DNA of 64,000 nucleotides from the NCBI RefSeq assembly GCF_021728535.1, contig NZ_JAKKDU010000013.1, positions 47,104 to 111,103 on the forward strand, given 5' to 3'. Source of the stretch: Wocania arenilitoris. Lineage in GTDB: Bacteria; Bacteroidota; Bacteroidia; Flavobacteriales; Flavobacteriaceae. Shown piece by piece: positions 15,901 to 25,069 of this stretch. Each line of letters begins with the position of its first letter. Positions within the stretch are counted from its first letter, which is position 1. A program made the translations under genes and the position numbers. Under the pieces are notes generated by a model. That model did no database searches and was not told where the DNA came from. It saw only the letters and a list, made by a program, of their open reading frames with translations.

Positions 15901-17853
15901 ATGATAAACAAAATAATTCATAATAAAATGAATAGTATAAAATTGCTAGTATTAGTTTTTGTGATTGGTTTTTCGCAAATTATATTAGCTCAAAATACAC
16001 CTAAAGAAGAAGATTATTATCGTATAACAAAAGTGCCAACACCAGAAGGTGTTCTTGTTGAAGGTGGTGGCGTTTTAGTATTACCAGATGGTACCGTTGC
16101 AGTTTGTACAAGACGAGGTGATGTATGGATTATTGAAAACCCAACCATGTCTAACGGATATCCATCAAAGTTTATAAAATTTGCTTCTGGTTTGCACGAG
16201 CCATTAGGTTTAGCTTATCGTAATGGAGCAATTTATACAGCGCAAAGAGGAGAGCTAACAAAGTTAGTAGATACTGATGGAGATAGAATTGCTGATGTTT
16301 ACGAAACCGTTTATGCATGGCCATTATCAACCCATTATCACGAATATTCTTTTGGACCAGTTTTAACTCCAGATGGTGACTTTTTTGTTACTACTAATGT
16401 TGCTTTTGGAGCTGAAGAGTGGTGGCGTGGAGAAAGTCGTGTGCCTTGGAGAGGTTGGACTATGAAAATTACAGAAGACGGACAAATGGAGCCTTGGGCA
16501 ACAGGAATGCGTTCTCCAGCTGGTTATGGCTTAATTGATGGCGAATTATTTTATACCGATAATCAAGGTGATTGGCAGGGGTCGGGTGCGTTATGGCATG
16601 TGCCAAAAGGAGCGTTTACTGGTCATCCAGCTGGTTTAAAATGGGCAAAGCATAAAGATTCTCCTATTAACTTTACTGAAAAAGATTTTTATAGTAAAAT
16701 TGATATCAGGCAAGTAAAAAAAGACGGGCGATATGTAAAGCCAGAAAATATTATGGATGAAGAAGATCCTGATTTTAAATACGAAATGAAAGCGCATTTT
16801 CCGCAGTTGCAATTACCTGCTGTTATACTACCTCATGGTATTTTAGGAATTTCAAACTCTGAAGTAAAAGTAGATGAAACAGGAGGGAAATTTGGACCAT
16901 TTACCGGACAAGTACTTGTTGGCGATATGGGACAAAGTAAAATTATGCGTGTGGTTCTTGAAAAAGTTAAAGGCGAATATCAAGGAGTAGCGTTCGATTT
17001 TAGATCGGGATTTCAATCAGGTGTAATGCGAATAGATTTTGATAATAACGGAAACCTTTTTGTTGGAGAAACCAATAGGGGATGGGGATCAGCTGGAACA
17101 ACAAACTCAGGTTTAGAATTTGTTACATGGACAGGTAGAGTGCCTTTTGAAATGAAAATCGTAAAATCTATGCCAGATGGTTTTGAAATTGAATTTACAA
17201 AACCAGTTGATAAAAATTCTGCTGAAGATTTAGACTCCTATAGCGGGAAAAGCTATATTTATAAATACCATGCTGCTTATGGCAGTCCACAGACTAATTT
17301 AGAAACCATAAACATTAAAGGTGTTAAAGTTAGTGATGATGGTTGTAAAGTTAGAGTAGTTACAGATAATTTAAGACCATTTTATGTACACGAAATAACT
17401 TTAAACGGAGTAAAAGAAAAAGAATCGGGTAATTTAATATTGCACCCTACTTTATATTATACCTTAAATAATATTGCTGAAGGTGATAAATTAGCACTAT
17501 CAGAACTTTCAACAAAGCGATCGTCTAGTTTAAAAAAGAAAGTCGTTAAAAAGAAACCTCAAGTAAGTAAAAAAGTAGCTGCTAAAAAGAATCCTGTTTT
17601 AACAGATGCCCAAGTGCAACCGCTTTTAACCAATAATACTTGTGTAGCTTGCCATCATAAGGAGAAACGACTAGTTGGTCCTTCGTTTAAAGCGATTGCT
17701 AAGCGTAAATATAGTAATGAAAAAATAGTAGAACTCATTTATAATCCGCAGCCTAAGAACTGGCCAGAATATGCTACGCCTATGGCTCCAATGCCTCAGG
17801 TTCCAAAGGATCAAGCGCTTAAAATTGCCGCTTGGATAAATGCTTTGAAGTGA
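15901..17853 (+). CDS. Secreted beta-propeller dehydrogenase-like protein with C-terminal cytochrome c domain
   Basis: About 650 residues. The signal peptide ends at IILAQ; ATG at 15901 is used, and 15928 (MNSIKLLVLVFVIGFSQ) is an equally good start. Residues about 45-450 form a PQQ/NHL-type beta-propeller as in soluble sugar dehydrogenase-like proteins (GGGVLVLPDGTVAVCTRRGD, GLHEPLGLAY, TDTDGDRIADVYE-like repeats, VLVGDMGQSKIMRV, FDNNGNLFVGETNRGWG). A Lys-rich linker leads to a class I cytochrome c domain: CVACH, then VGPSF and a Met-rich MAPMPQVPKDQ as axial ligand region. It should pass electrons from a periplasmic oxidation to the haem. The azurin gene just upstream is a candidate acceptor. 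Substrate unknown. Confidence 0.82.
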   Translation: MINKIIHNKMNSIKLLVLVFVIGFSQIILAQNTPKEEDYYRITKVPTPEGVLVEGGGVLVLPDGTVAVCTRRGDVWIIENPTMSNGYPSKFIKFASGLHEPLGLAYRNGAIYTAQRGELTKLVDTDGDRIADVYETVYAWPLSTHYHEYSFGPVLTPDGDFFVTTNVAFGAEEWWRGESRVPWRGWTMKITEDGQMEPWATGMRSPAGYGLIDGELFYTDNQGDWQGSGALWHVPKGAFTGHPAGLKWAKHKDSPINFTEKDFYSKIDIRQVKKDGRYVKPENIMDEEDPDFKYEMKAHFPQLQLPAVILPHGILGISNSEVKVDETGGKFGPFTGQVLVGDMGQSKIMRVVLEKVKGEYQGVAFDFRSGFQSGVMRIDFDNNGNLFVGETNRGWGSAGTTNSGLEFVTWTGRVPFEMKIVKSMPDGFEIEFTKPVDKNSAEDLDSYSGKSYIYKYHAAYGSPQTNLETINIKGVKVSDDGCKVRVVTDNLRPFYVHEITLNGVKEKESGNLILHPTLYYTLNNIAEGDKLALSELSTKRSSSLKKKVVKKKPQVSKKVAAKKNPVLTDAQVQPLLTNNTCVACHHKEKRLVGPSFKAIAKRKYSNEKIVELIYNPQPKNWPEYATPMAPMPQVPKDQALKIAAWINALK

Positions 17854-18044
17854 TAATTAAGAAGAATTTTCTATACTTAGAGAGTGGGTGCAAATAAAAT
17901 GTTCTTATTCAGTAGCTTTTAATTATTCTAATGCATAATCCGGGATTAAATATGTAGCATGGGTCTTATAAAATTTGTCCGACTTTTTGTTGCAAGTCCA
18001 CAAAACTACCTTAAAATAAAAGAGAAAGCTTTATTAAAAACCAT

Positions 18045-18971
18045 TTAAGCAAACATCTTACCTTTTTTAAGACTAAGTTTCTTAGTCATAAATTTGGGTT
18101 TTTCATCTTCATCCCAAATACCCCAGTAAGCACCAACATCGCCTTCGGCACCAACCTTCCAAGATTCATCAAAGGAGGAAAAATAAAATATATCTATATC
18201 GTCCTCCGAAGCCCAATTCTGTGTGTTAATAAAATATTTAATAGCATTCTCATAAGAAGGTAAAGCTCCGTTTAACCCCTCTCCAGCACTTGGCCATCCT
18301 GTTTCTGTAATGATAACTTTTTTACCACTAGCAGCTTTAACGGCTTTGTTGTACATATCTTTCATGTAGATTAAAGAATACTCAATACTACAACCTTCCC
18401 AATAGGGATAACAATTAGCCAAAACAACATCGCATGCCTCAGTTATTTTTGGTCTCAGCGAAAACTCGTAATAAGCATCTACATAACCTACAGGGGTATC
18501 TTTTATTTCTCTTTTAACATCATATATAAAATCTAATAATTCTTCTTCTGTTAAATCACCTCGGTACATAACTTCATTACCCACTGCAGCTATATCAACA
18601 TAACCCTCTTTAGCAAGTTTTTTAAGCCCCTCAATTTCTTTTTTATTTATTTTAGGGTCACCTCCTAACCAAGCGCCAACAAGAGTTTTCATACCCATTT
18701 GTTTTGCTATTTTAGGTATTAATTCGTTGCCTTCGGTGCATGAAAAGGAACGTACCCATTTTGTATATGGTTTAATTACTTTTAAACGTCTTCTAATTTG
18801 CTTTTCAGAAAGCTGATCTCCTGGCTCTTGCCCTTCTTCATATGGACTAAAGCAAATTCCATGCATACCATTACTAAGAAATCTCTTAAACATATTTTGC
18901 AATCCCTTCTTAGTCTTATTATCGAGATTAATACCCGATAACGCCATAATTTTATCCCTCCTAAAAGACAT
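18045..18971 (-). CDS. GH17 beta-1,3-glucanase, cytoplasmic
   Basis: A 308-residue family 17 glycoside hydrolase without a signal peptide. The acid/base Glu is E133 in AAVGNEVMY, and the nucleophile E223 in VIITETGWPSAG. Other conserved segments are VRSFSCTEGNELIPKIAKQM, LVGAWLGGDPK, VLANCYPYWEG and FDESWKVGAEGDVGAYWG. GH17 enzymes cleave or transglycosylate beta-1,3-glucans. It is nearly the same in layout as the GH17 at 20,473, suggesting duplication together with the adjacent symporter. It lies 6 bp after the symporter gene, last in the run. As a cytoplasmic enzyme it would act on oligosaccharides brought in by the symporters, alongside the phosphorylase. Confidence 0.9.
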   Translation of the reverse strand: MSFRRDKIMALSGINLDNKTKKGLQNMFKRFLSNGMHGICFSPYEEGQEPGDQLSEKQIRRRLKVIKPYTKWVRSFSCTEGNELIPKIAKQMGMKTLVGAWLGGDPKINKKEIEGLKKLAKEGYVDIAAVGNEVMYRGDLTEEELLDFIYDVKREIKDTPVGYVDAYYEFSLRPKITEACDVVLANCYPYWEGCSIEYSLIYMKDMYNKAVKAASGKKVIITETGWPSAGEGLNGALPSYENAIKYFINTQNWASEDDIDIFYFSSFDESWKVGAEGDVGAYWGIWDEDEKPKFMTKKLSLKKGKMFA

Positions 18972-18977
18972 TTTTAT

Positions 18978-20420
18978 TTATTTTTTTAAATTACTATTTT
19001 CTTTTCTTTCATTTAATTCTACCCTTATTTTGTTCGCTCGTTCTTCGGTAACATCATAATTACGCATAATGTACATAGCAATTAGTGTTCCAGCCATAGG
19101 GAAAAAGCAAAAGAAAGCATGTAGACCATCTACTGCGGATTGCTGATTAATAGTTGCAATATCTGGATTAAATCCAACAATTGCTATAATAACACCGCTA
19201 AGTCCTCCTGCAATTGCAAAACCAACTTTAACCATCCACCAATAAATAGCACCAAAAATGCCTTCTCTACGTAAACCAGAATTTAATTCATCGATATCAA
19301 TCACATCCGCAGTCATTGACATCATTATGGTAAATAAGCTTCCAATTCCAAAGGAAAAAAATGGTAGTGCTATAATATAAAGCCATGGTTTACCAGGAAC
19401 AAAAAGAAACCATAGTAAGATATACCCAATAACAGAAATACCTTGAGATAACATAAATGCTTTTTTCTTACCCATTACTTTAGACATCCAAGTAACAACT
19501 GGTATAACTATAAATGTAGTTGCTAGTGCTCCTAAACATCCAAATAATGATACCCAAATACCGCTTGCAGCAGCATCTCCATTAAATAGTTTATACACAA
19601 TAACAAAAAAGGTAAGCGTTGCAACAGTATTAAACGCATTAAAAACAAAAAAAGTAGCGGCACATAATTTCCTGAACTCTTTAATTTTAAATGCCTCTTT
19701 AAAAGTTGTATAAAATATCTTCTTTAAACTGCGAACAACATTTACAAAACCTAATGGCTCATAGTCTTCATCTAAGGTAGACTTACTTTTTATGAATATT
19801 GCAGGAATCATAGCGCAAACAGCACAAGGTATAGCAACCCAAACTGCTAATTGTCTTACTGCTACTTCTGCAGACGGGAACCATTCTGGATCATACATAA
19901 TAATCCAGAACAACGGTGCTATTACCCAAGCCCATTGCCCAATCCATTGTGCAACCGCCATAATATTTGTACGCTCATGAAAATTGTCACTCATCTCGTA
20001 ACCCATTGCAACATATGGTACACTAAAAATAGTAAGGCCTATATAAAAGATAACAGACCACAAGAAGAAATACCAAAAATTATATTGAAGAGTGTTTTCC
20101 TTAAAAAGTTGCCACATGAATATATAGGCAATACCCATTATTATTCCCCCTATTAAAACATATTGTCTTCTCCTTCCCCACTTTGATTTTGTGTTATCTG
20201 AAATATAACCCATTATTGGATCGGTAATAGCATCAAATATTCTAGGGAAAAAAAATATAAGAGCCCACATCCAACCTGGAAAATCTAAATCTTCTACTAA
20301 AACAACCATAAATATAACAAGAATAGCAGGAAACATTTGGTTGGCAAGCATACCCACCCCAAATGCTACTTTTTGCCCTAAAGGCACTTTATATAATGAT
20401 TTTACTCTAGTTGTTGACAA
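18978..20420 (-). CDS. GPH-type (MelB-like) glycoside symporter
   Basis: A 480-residue inner-membrane carrier with about twelve helices. GPH family features are PLGQKVAFGVGMLANQMFPA at the N-terminus, FPRIFDAITDPIMGYISDNT, KWGRRRQYVLIGGI, SVPYVAMGYEMSDNFHERTN and the late SMTADVIDIDEL. These carriers import glycosides with H+ or Na+. It sits between two GH17 genes. The paralogue at 22,104 shares all these motifs. Substrates are inferred to be beta-glucan oligosaccharides from context only. Confidence 0.9.
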   Translation of the reverse strand: MSTTRVKSLYKVPLGQKVAFGVGMLANQMFPAILVIFMVVLVEDLDFPGWMWALIFFFPRIFDAITDPIMGYISDNTKSKWGRRRQYVLIGGIIMGIAYIFMWQLFKENTLQYNFWYFFLWSVIFYIGLTIFSVPYVAMGYEMSDNFHERTNIMAVAQWIGQWAWVIAPLFWIIMYDPEWFPSAEVAVRQLAVWVAIPCAVCAMIPAIFIKSKSTLDEDYEPLGFVNVVRSLKKIFYTTFKEAFKIKEFRKLCAATFFVFNAFNTVATLTFFVIVYKLFNGDAAASGIWVSLFGCLGALATTFIVIPVVTWMSKVMGKKKAFMLSQGISVIGYILLWFLFVPGKPWLYIIALPFFSFGIGSLFTIMMSMTADVIDIDELNSGLRREGIFGAIYWWMVKVGFAIAGGLSGVIIAIVGFNPDIATINQQSAVDGLHAFFCFFPMAGTLIAMYIMRNYDVTEERANKIRVELNERKENSNLKK

Positions 20421-20472
20421 TATTACCTGACTTATATTGATTAATCTTAGAAGCTTTAACTATTTAATTATT

Positions 20473-21384
20473 CTAGAACTTCAAATTCTCATACTTATTC
20501 CATAATCCCCAATATGCACCAACATCACCCTCATCACCAGTTTTCCATGACTCATCAAAAGATGAAAAATAAAATAATGGGATCTCATTTTCCTTTGTCC
20601 ATCGCACAGTATCTATAAAATATTTCATGGCAGATACATCGCTTGCTACGGCACCATCTAAACCTCCTCCTTCACTTGGCCAACCAGTTTCTGTTATTAT
20701 TATAGGTTTACCTTGTGCAGCATCTACAACTGAACCAAACATGGCTTGCATGTGCCCCAATGCATATTCTATAGGACAACCTTCCCAATAAGGATATAAA
20801 TTTGCTAAAACTACATCTGTACTTTCAACTAAAATAGGATGCCTTGAAAACTCATAATACGCATCGACATAGCCTACTGGAATGTCTAATTCTGCTAAGG
20901 CTTCTTTAACTCGATTGATATATCCAACCAGTTCATCCAACGTTAAATCGTTTCGATATAGTACTTCATTACCAACAGCCGCAACATCAACATATCCATT
21001 TTTAGCAAGATTTATTAAGCCTTCTATTTCTCTTTCATTATCTTCTTTATCATCACTAAGCCATGCACCAACTAAAGTTTTAAGTCCGTGCTTTTTGGCC
21101 GCTATAGGAACAAATTCGTTACCTTCTATACATGAAAATGATCGAATAGCTTCAACATAAGGTTTTAATATTTCTACACGCTGCTCTACCTGTTCCATGC
21201 TTATGTCGTCGCCTGGTGATTGTCCATCCTTATACATACTAAAGCAAATTCCATGAAAACCATCTTGTATAGTTTTATGCCACAACGTTTTTAACTCTTC
21301 TACCGAATAATCAGAAATATTAATTCCTTTAGTTGGTATTTGGTTATATTTTGATTTGTAATATGATCTTTCTCTGTAAGACAT
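20473..21384 (-). CDS. GH17 beta-1,3-glucanase, cytoplasmic
   Basis: A 303-residue GH17 enzyme with no signal peptide. Catalytic residues are E140 (AAVGNEVLY) and E232 (IIITETGWPSEGGG). It parallels the GH17 at 18,045 along its whole length (HGICFSMYKDGQSPGDDIS, IRSFSCIEGNEFVPIA, YVDAYYEFSRHPI, ANLYPYWEGCPIEYAL, FYFSSFDESWKTGDEGDVGAYW). That gives a clear paralogous pair within one locus. Small differences in the loops may separate chain-length or hydrolysis versus transglycosylation roles; this cannot be read from sequence. It lies 52 bp after the symporter gene's neighbour group on the same strand. Confidence 0.9.
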   Translation of the reverse strand: MSYRERSYYKSKYNQIPTKGINISDYSVEELKTLWHKTIQDGFHGICFSMYKDGQSPGDDISMEQVEQRVEILKPYVEAIRSFSCIEGNEFVPIAAKKHGLKTLVGAWLSDDKEDNEREIEGLINLAKNGYVDVAAVGNEVLYRNDLTLDELVGYINRVKEALAELDIPVGYVDAYYEFSRHPILVESTDVVLANLYPYWEGCPIEYALGHMQAMFGSVVDAAQGKPIIITETGWPSEGGGLDGAVASDVSAMKYFIDTVRWTKENEIPLFYFSSFDESWKTGDEGDVGAYWGLWNKYENLKF

Positions 21385-21431
21385 TTTTTTATTCTATTAT
21401 TTTATTTAAACTTTTTTAAAAACCTGATGTA

Positions 21432-22049
21432 TCAAAAGACTCCTCTACAATTTTTTCTAGTATATATTTTTATTCTATCTACTTCTGTAGCTCCAGATGG
21501 TAATTCTTCTAGTTTTAATCCAGGATAATCATCGGCTTCTTTCCATTTCTCTATAGTTTCACTAAAAAAAGATGAGGATTTAGCATCTGCCTCATAAATT
21601 ATAAGGTCGTAAGCTTCTCCTAAATCTCCACCAAAGCGTGTTACAACTTGCCATTCGCCATCTCTTTTATACGACGTATTGGTATGATCTGATTGTGGAT
21701 AATAGCGATCATCTGTTGGACGAATTAATACCCAAATATCATTTTTATTGGACTCAGGATATACGCCCATTGTTAGAATTCTGCAATCCACAGAGTCTTT
21801 GTCTATTGGAGATATCACTTTTACAGCATTTACTGGTCCATTAAGTATTAATTTGTTTCCTGTTGAAACTTGTTCGATTTGAGTATTATAATTAACTAAA
21901 TCGGAAGAATAACTACCATAAATCATCATTAAAACCCCAAGAATTCCCAAAGGTATCCCTAGTTTATTAGAACTTTGCTTTTTACTTGTTATTAGAGCAA
22001 TTATGATAAATAGAACTCCTATTATTAGTATTATTATTTTAGTTGACAT
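21432..22049 (-). CDS. Unrecognised membrane-anchored protein of the glucan locus
   Basis: A 205-residue protein I do not recognise. Two hydrophobic segments lie at about residues 4-22 (IIILIIGVLFIIIALIT) and 30-48 (LGIPLGILGVLMMIYGS). They are followed by a soluble domain of about 145 residues that is predicted to face the periplasm or cytoplasm depending on orientation. Its centre reads CRILTMGVYPESNKNDIWVL, then IRPTDDRYYPQSDHTN, GEWQVVTRFGGDLGEAYDLI, and it ends with an Arg/Lys-rich tail with two Cys. The spacing (47 bp to GH17, 54 bp to the symporter) and strand place it inside the operon. A role as accessory subunit or sensor is only inference. Confidence 0.7.
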   Translation of the reverse strand: MSTKIIILIIGVLFIIIALITSKKQSSNKLGIPLGILGVLMMIYGSYSSDLVNYNTQIEQVSTGNKLILNGPVNAVKVISPIDKDSVDCRILTMGVYPESNKNDIWVLIRPTDDRYYPQSDHTNTSYKRDGEWQVVTRFGGDLGEAYDLIIYEADAKSSSFFSETIEKWKEADDYPGLKLEELPSGATEVDRIKIYTRKNCRGVF

Positions 22050-22103
22050 TTTATTATTTTTTTTGGTTATATAAATTTACTTAATAATATAACATTGTTA
22101 TAA

Positions 22104-23534
22104 TTATAACACGCCTCTTCTTTCTTCCAATTGTGCCTTAATATCTTTTGCTCTTTCTTCAGAAAGGCTATATTTCCACATAATCCAAATGGCTAAAGCT
22201 GCTGTAACAATAGGAATAACTATATCTGCTACTCTCAATTTAGTCATTGTATCAACTGTTTGGGTGGCAGCATTACCATCAAATCCAATGAGTTTTAATA
22301 CTAAACCTCCCAAAACAAGTGCCAATCCTTGACCAAGTTTTACAACCCACCAGTATAATGCACCAAAAGTTCCTTCTTTTCTTGGCATTCCATTAACAAG
22401 CTCGTCTAAATCACAAACATCAGCGGTCATACTCATCATTAAAGTAAATAAACTTCCTAAACCAAACGACATTAAAGGTATTGGAACAAATGATAACCAA
22501 ATATTATCGGGAGTAAAAGCCCACCACTTCATAGCATACCCAACAATTGAAAGCGCTGTTGCAATAATAAATGCTTTCTTTTTTCCCCATTTTTCAGCCA
22601 TTTTTGATACAATAGGAATTACTAAAAATGCTGAAACTAATGCTCCAACCGAACTAAACCATGCGGGCCATGTTGAAGTAGCTTCGTAACTTCCATTAAA
22701 AATGTAAAAAACAAAAATAAAGAAACTAAAAGACGCTACAATTTGGTAACCATTAAATACTAAAAAAGTAGCTCCACATAATTTCATAAAAGGTTTATTC
22801 TTTACAGCTTCTTTTATACTTACTAATAACTCTTTTAAATTAGTAAATACAGTTTTAAAACTTAATTTCTTTCTATTTTGCATATTAGCAGAATCCATGC
22901 CTCTACAAAACATAGCTGGTAATAGCCCAAGCAATAAACACGCTATACCTACATAAAGAGCCATTGTTCGAACGCCTTCAGCTTGATTAGGAAAAATGTC
23001 AGGATCAGCAATTATTACCCAAAACCAAGGTACTATAACCCAAGCTAATAATCCAACCGTTTGAGAAAATGCCATTAAACGTGTTCGCTCATTATAATCG
23101 GATGTCATTTCATATCCTAATCCAACCAAAGGGGTTGCAAACATGGTGTTCCCTATAAGAAAAACCATAGACATAATAAGGAAATACCAAAAATTATAGT
23201 CTGAAGAGTTGTTTTCATCAAGTTGCCATAAAAGTACAAATGTTATAGCACTTAAAATTCCACCAACAAAAATATAAGGCCTCCTTCGCCCATATTTTGA
23301 GCTAGTGTTATCTGAAATAAACCCCATTATAGGGTCTGTTATGGCATCAAAGAACCGAGGCAAACCACCTAAAAGTCCTGCCAAAAATGGATCCATCCCA
23401 AAGGCTGTTAGTAAGAAAAACATAAAGAATCCTAGGGCTCCCGGGTATAAGTTTAAAACTAAATGGCCAGCTCCAAAAGCTGCTTTTTGACCTAATGGCA
23501 CTTTACTTGTTGCTGCTGTTTTTACGTTTGGCAT
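22104..23534 (-). CDS. GPH-type (MelB-like) glycoside symporter
   Basis: A 476-residue inner-membrane carrier, paralogue of the one at 18,978. Diagnostic segments are PLGQKAAFGAGHLVLNLYPG, LPRFFDAITDPIMGFISDNT, KYGRRRPYIFVGGI, ATPLVGLGYEMTSDYNERTR and SMTADVCDLDELVNG. About twelve membrane helices are predicted. The N-terminal MPNVKTAATSK is hydrophilic. It follows the GH30 gene by 32 bp. Two carriers in one locus may serve different oligosaccharide lengths or linkages (inference). Confidence 0.9.
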   Translation of the reverse strand: MPNVKTAATSKVPLGQKAAFGAGHLVLNLYPGALGFFMFFLLTAFGMDPFLAGLLGGLPRFFDAITDPIMGFISDNTSSKYGRRRPYIFVGGILSAITFVLLWQLDENNSSDYNFWYFLIMSMVFLIGNTMFATPLVGLGYEMTSDYNERTRLMAFSQTVGLLAWVIVPWFWVIIADPDIFPNQAEGVRTMALYVGIACLLLGLLPAMFCRGMDSANMQNRKKLSFKTVFTNLKELLVSIKEAVKNKPFMKLCGATFLVFNGYQIVASFSFFIFVFYIFNGSYEATSTWPAWFSSVGALVSAFLVIPIVSKMAEKWGKKKAFIIATALSIVGYAMKWWAFTPDNIWLSFVPIPLMSFGLGSLFTLMMSMTADVCDLDELVNGMPRKEGTFGALYWWVVKLGQGLALVLGGLVLKLIGFDGNAATQTVDTMTKLRVADIVIPIVTAALAIWIMWKYSLSEERAKDIKAQLEERRGVL

Positions 23535-23566
23535 AATTTTAATTTTTTAGTTAGTTTCATTTATTC

Positions 23567-25054
23567 TTATTGAATTACAACAGTTTGAATAGCCTGCGCA
23601 TCTATTGAAAATTCTACATTGTTTTCATTAAGTGATAGGTTTATAGTTTTTAGGGACTTTGATTCATTAAAGAGCACCACTGCAATTGAGCCGTCTGGAT
23701 TTTGAGCAGCAGTTGCCATTAGTTTATCATCTGATTTTTCTAGGGCAATAATTTTCGCTTCTGGTCTAATATATTTACTAAAATGTGCCATGGTATAATA
23801 CAGCGGTGTAAAATATACCTCATCAGTATCTGGGTTAACAATTACAGGAGCAATACACCAATTTTTAAACCAATTTGGACCTCCTTTAGTATCAAGTACC
23901 ATATTCCAGTCTACCCATCCATCAACCCAATTATTTAAGCAGCCAATAATATCTCTAGCATAGCGATTTACTGGTGCATATTTAGGATGTAAGTATTTAT
24001 CTTTTTCTGGAGCCCAATCCCAACCCCAATCTGTGGCTTCCTTTTTCCAGTACCATGCATCATCTCTCCATACTGGTACTTGGGCATCTACACAAGCTTC
24101 TGATTGTATTAAAAGTTTGCTTGGTGCTTTGTTATGTGCATATTGTAATTCTTCAGGAAACACCTCAAAAGTACTCGCGTACCAGTGAATTGCAGTACCA
24201 TCAAAATATTTTGATGCTTCTGCATTTTTAAATTGAGAATCTATCCACTCTTTTAAATGTTCTCTATTTTGATCATAGCCTAAGATTTTTAAATCTCCTT
24301 TTCCATCGGTTTCTAATTTTGGTCCTAAATGATTTTGAACAAAGTTGGTCATTTCATCAGGTGTATAATGCATACTTTCCCAATTATTACCATTCCCAAG
24401 AGGTTCATTTTCTACGGTAAAGCCCCAAATATCAATACCTTCAGCTTTGTAAGCATCTACATATTTAGAGAAGAATAATGCCCAGGTATCATAATACTCT
24501 GGAAGTAATTTTCCACCCACCCATTTGTTATTATCTTTCATCCAAGGTGCCGCAGTCCATGGGGAACCAAATATTTTAAAGCCATCAGTTGATGCAGCTA
24601 GGGCATCTTTTATAAATGGAATTAAATCATCTTTATCTTCTTCAATTGTGAAGTGTTCAAGATTTTTATCACCCTCAACTGGAGTGTAAGAATAATTTGA
24701 AAGTGAAAAATCACAAGAGTTCATGTGTGTTCTTGTTAATGAGTAGTTGGCACCTTCTTTACTAAAATAGGCTTCTATTATCTTCTTACGATTTTCTTTA
24801 CTCAACGTATTTAATAAATATGCTGATGACTCGGTAAAGGCTCCACCAAAACCTGTGATAGTTTGAAATGTTTCTTCAGGGTTTAACTTAATGGATACTT
24901 TTTCGCCTGAATTTTTAAACTCAGTTATTTTAGAAAGTTTATTACCCGTTTCTGAAGTTTCAAAAACTTCAACACTCAATGTTTTAACCTTGCTGTTACA
25001 ACTTATCATGATTAAGGTTGCTATGAAAAATAATATGTTTTTAAATGCCTTCAA
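23567..25054 (-). CDS. GH30 beta-glucosidase/beta-1,6-glucanase lipoprotein
   Basis: A 495-residue lipoprotein: signal MKAFKNILFFIATLIMIS followed by C19. The GH30 TIM barrel starts near TITGFGGAFTESSAYLLN. The acid/base is E217 in FTVENEPLGNGNNWES, and the nucleophile E319 in LLIQSEACVDAQ. IFGSPWTAAPWMK is family-typical. A C-terminal beta domain (about 420-495; SIAVVLFNESKSLKTINLSL) completes the GH30 layout. In marine Flavobacteriia such enzymes remove the beta-1,6-linked side glucose of laminarin; in this locus, with GH16 and GH17, that role is the best inference. Glucosylceramidase activity is a less likely alternative. Confidence 0.88.
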   Translation of the reverse strand: MKAFKNILFFIATLIMISCNSKVKTLSVEVFETSETGNKLSKITEFKNSGEKVSIKLNPEETFQTITGFGGAFTESSAYLLNTLSKENRKKIIEAYFSKEGANYSLTRTHMNSCDFSLSNYSYTPVEGDKNLEHFTIEEDKDDLIPFIKDALAASTDGFKIFGSPWTAAPWMKDNNKWVGGKLLPEYYDTWALFFSKYVDAYKAEGIDIWGFTVENEPLGNGNNWESMHYTPDEMTNFVQNHLGPKLETDGKGDLKILGYDQNREHLKEWIDSQFKNAEASKYFDGTAIHWYASTFEVFPEELQYAHNKAPSKLLIQSEACVDAQVPVWRDDAWYWKKEATDWGWDWAPEKDKYLHPKYAPVNRYARDIIGCLNNWVDGWVDWNMVLDTKGGPNWFKNWCIAPVIVNPDTDEVYFTPLYYTMAHFSKYIRPEAKIIALEKSDDKLMATAAQNPDGSIAVVLFNESKSLKTINLSLNENNVEFSIDAQAIQTVVIQ

Positions 25055-25069
25055 GTGAGCTCGTTTTTT

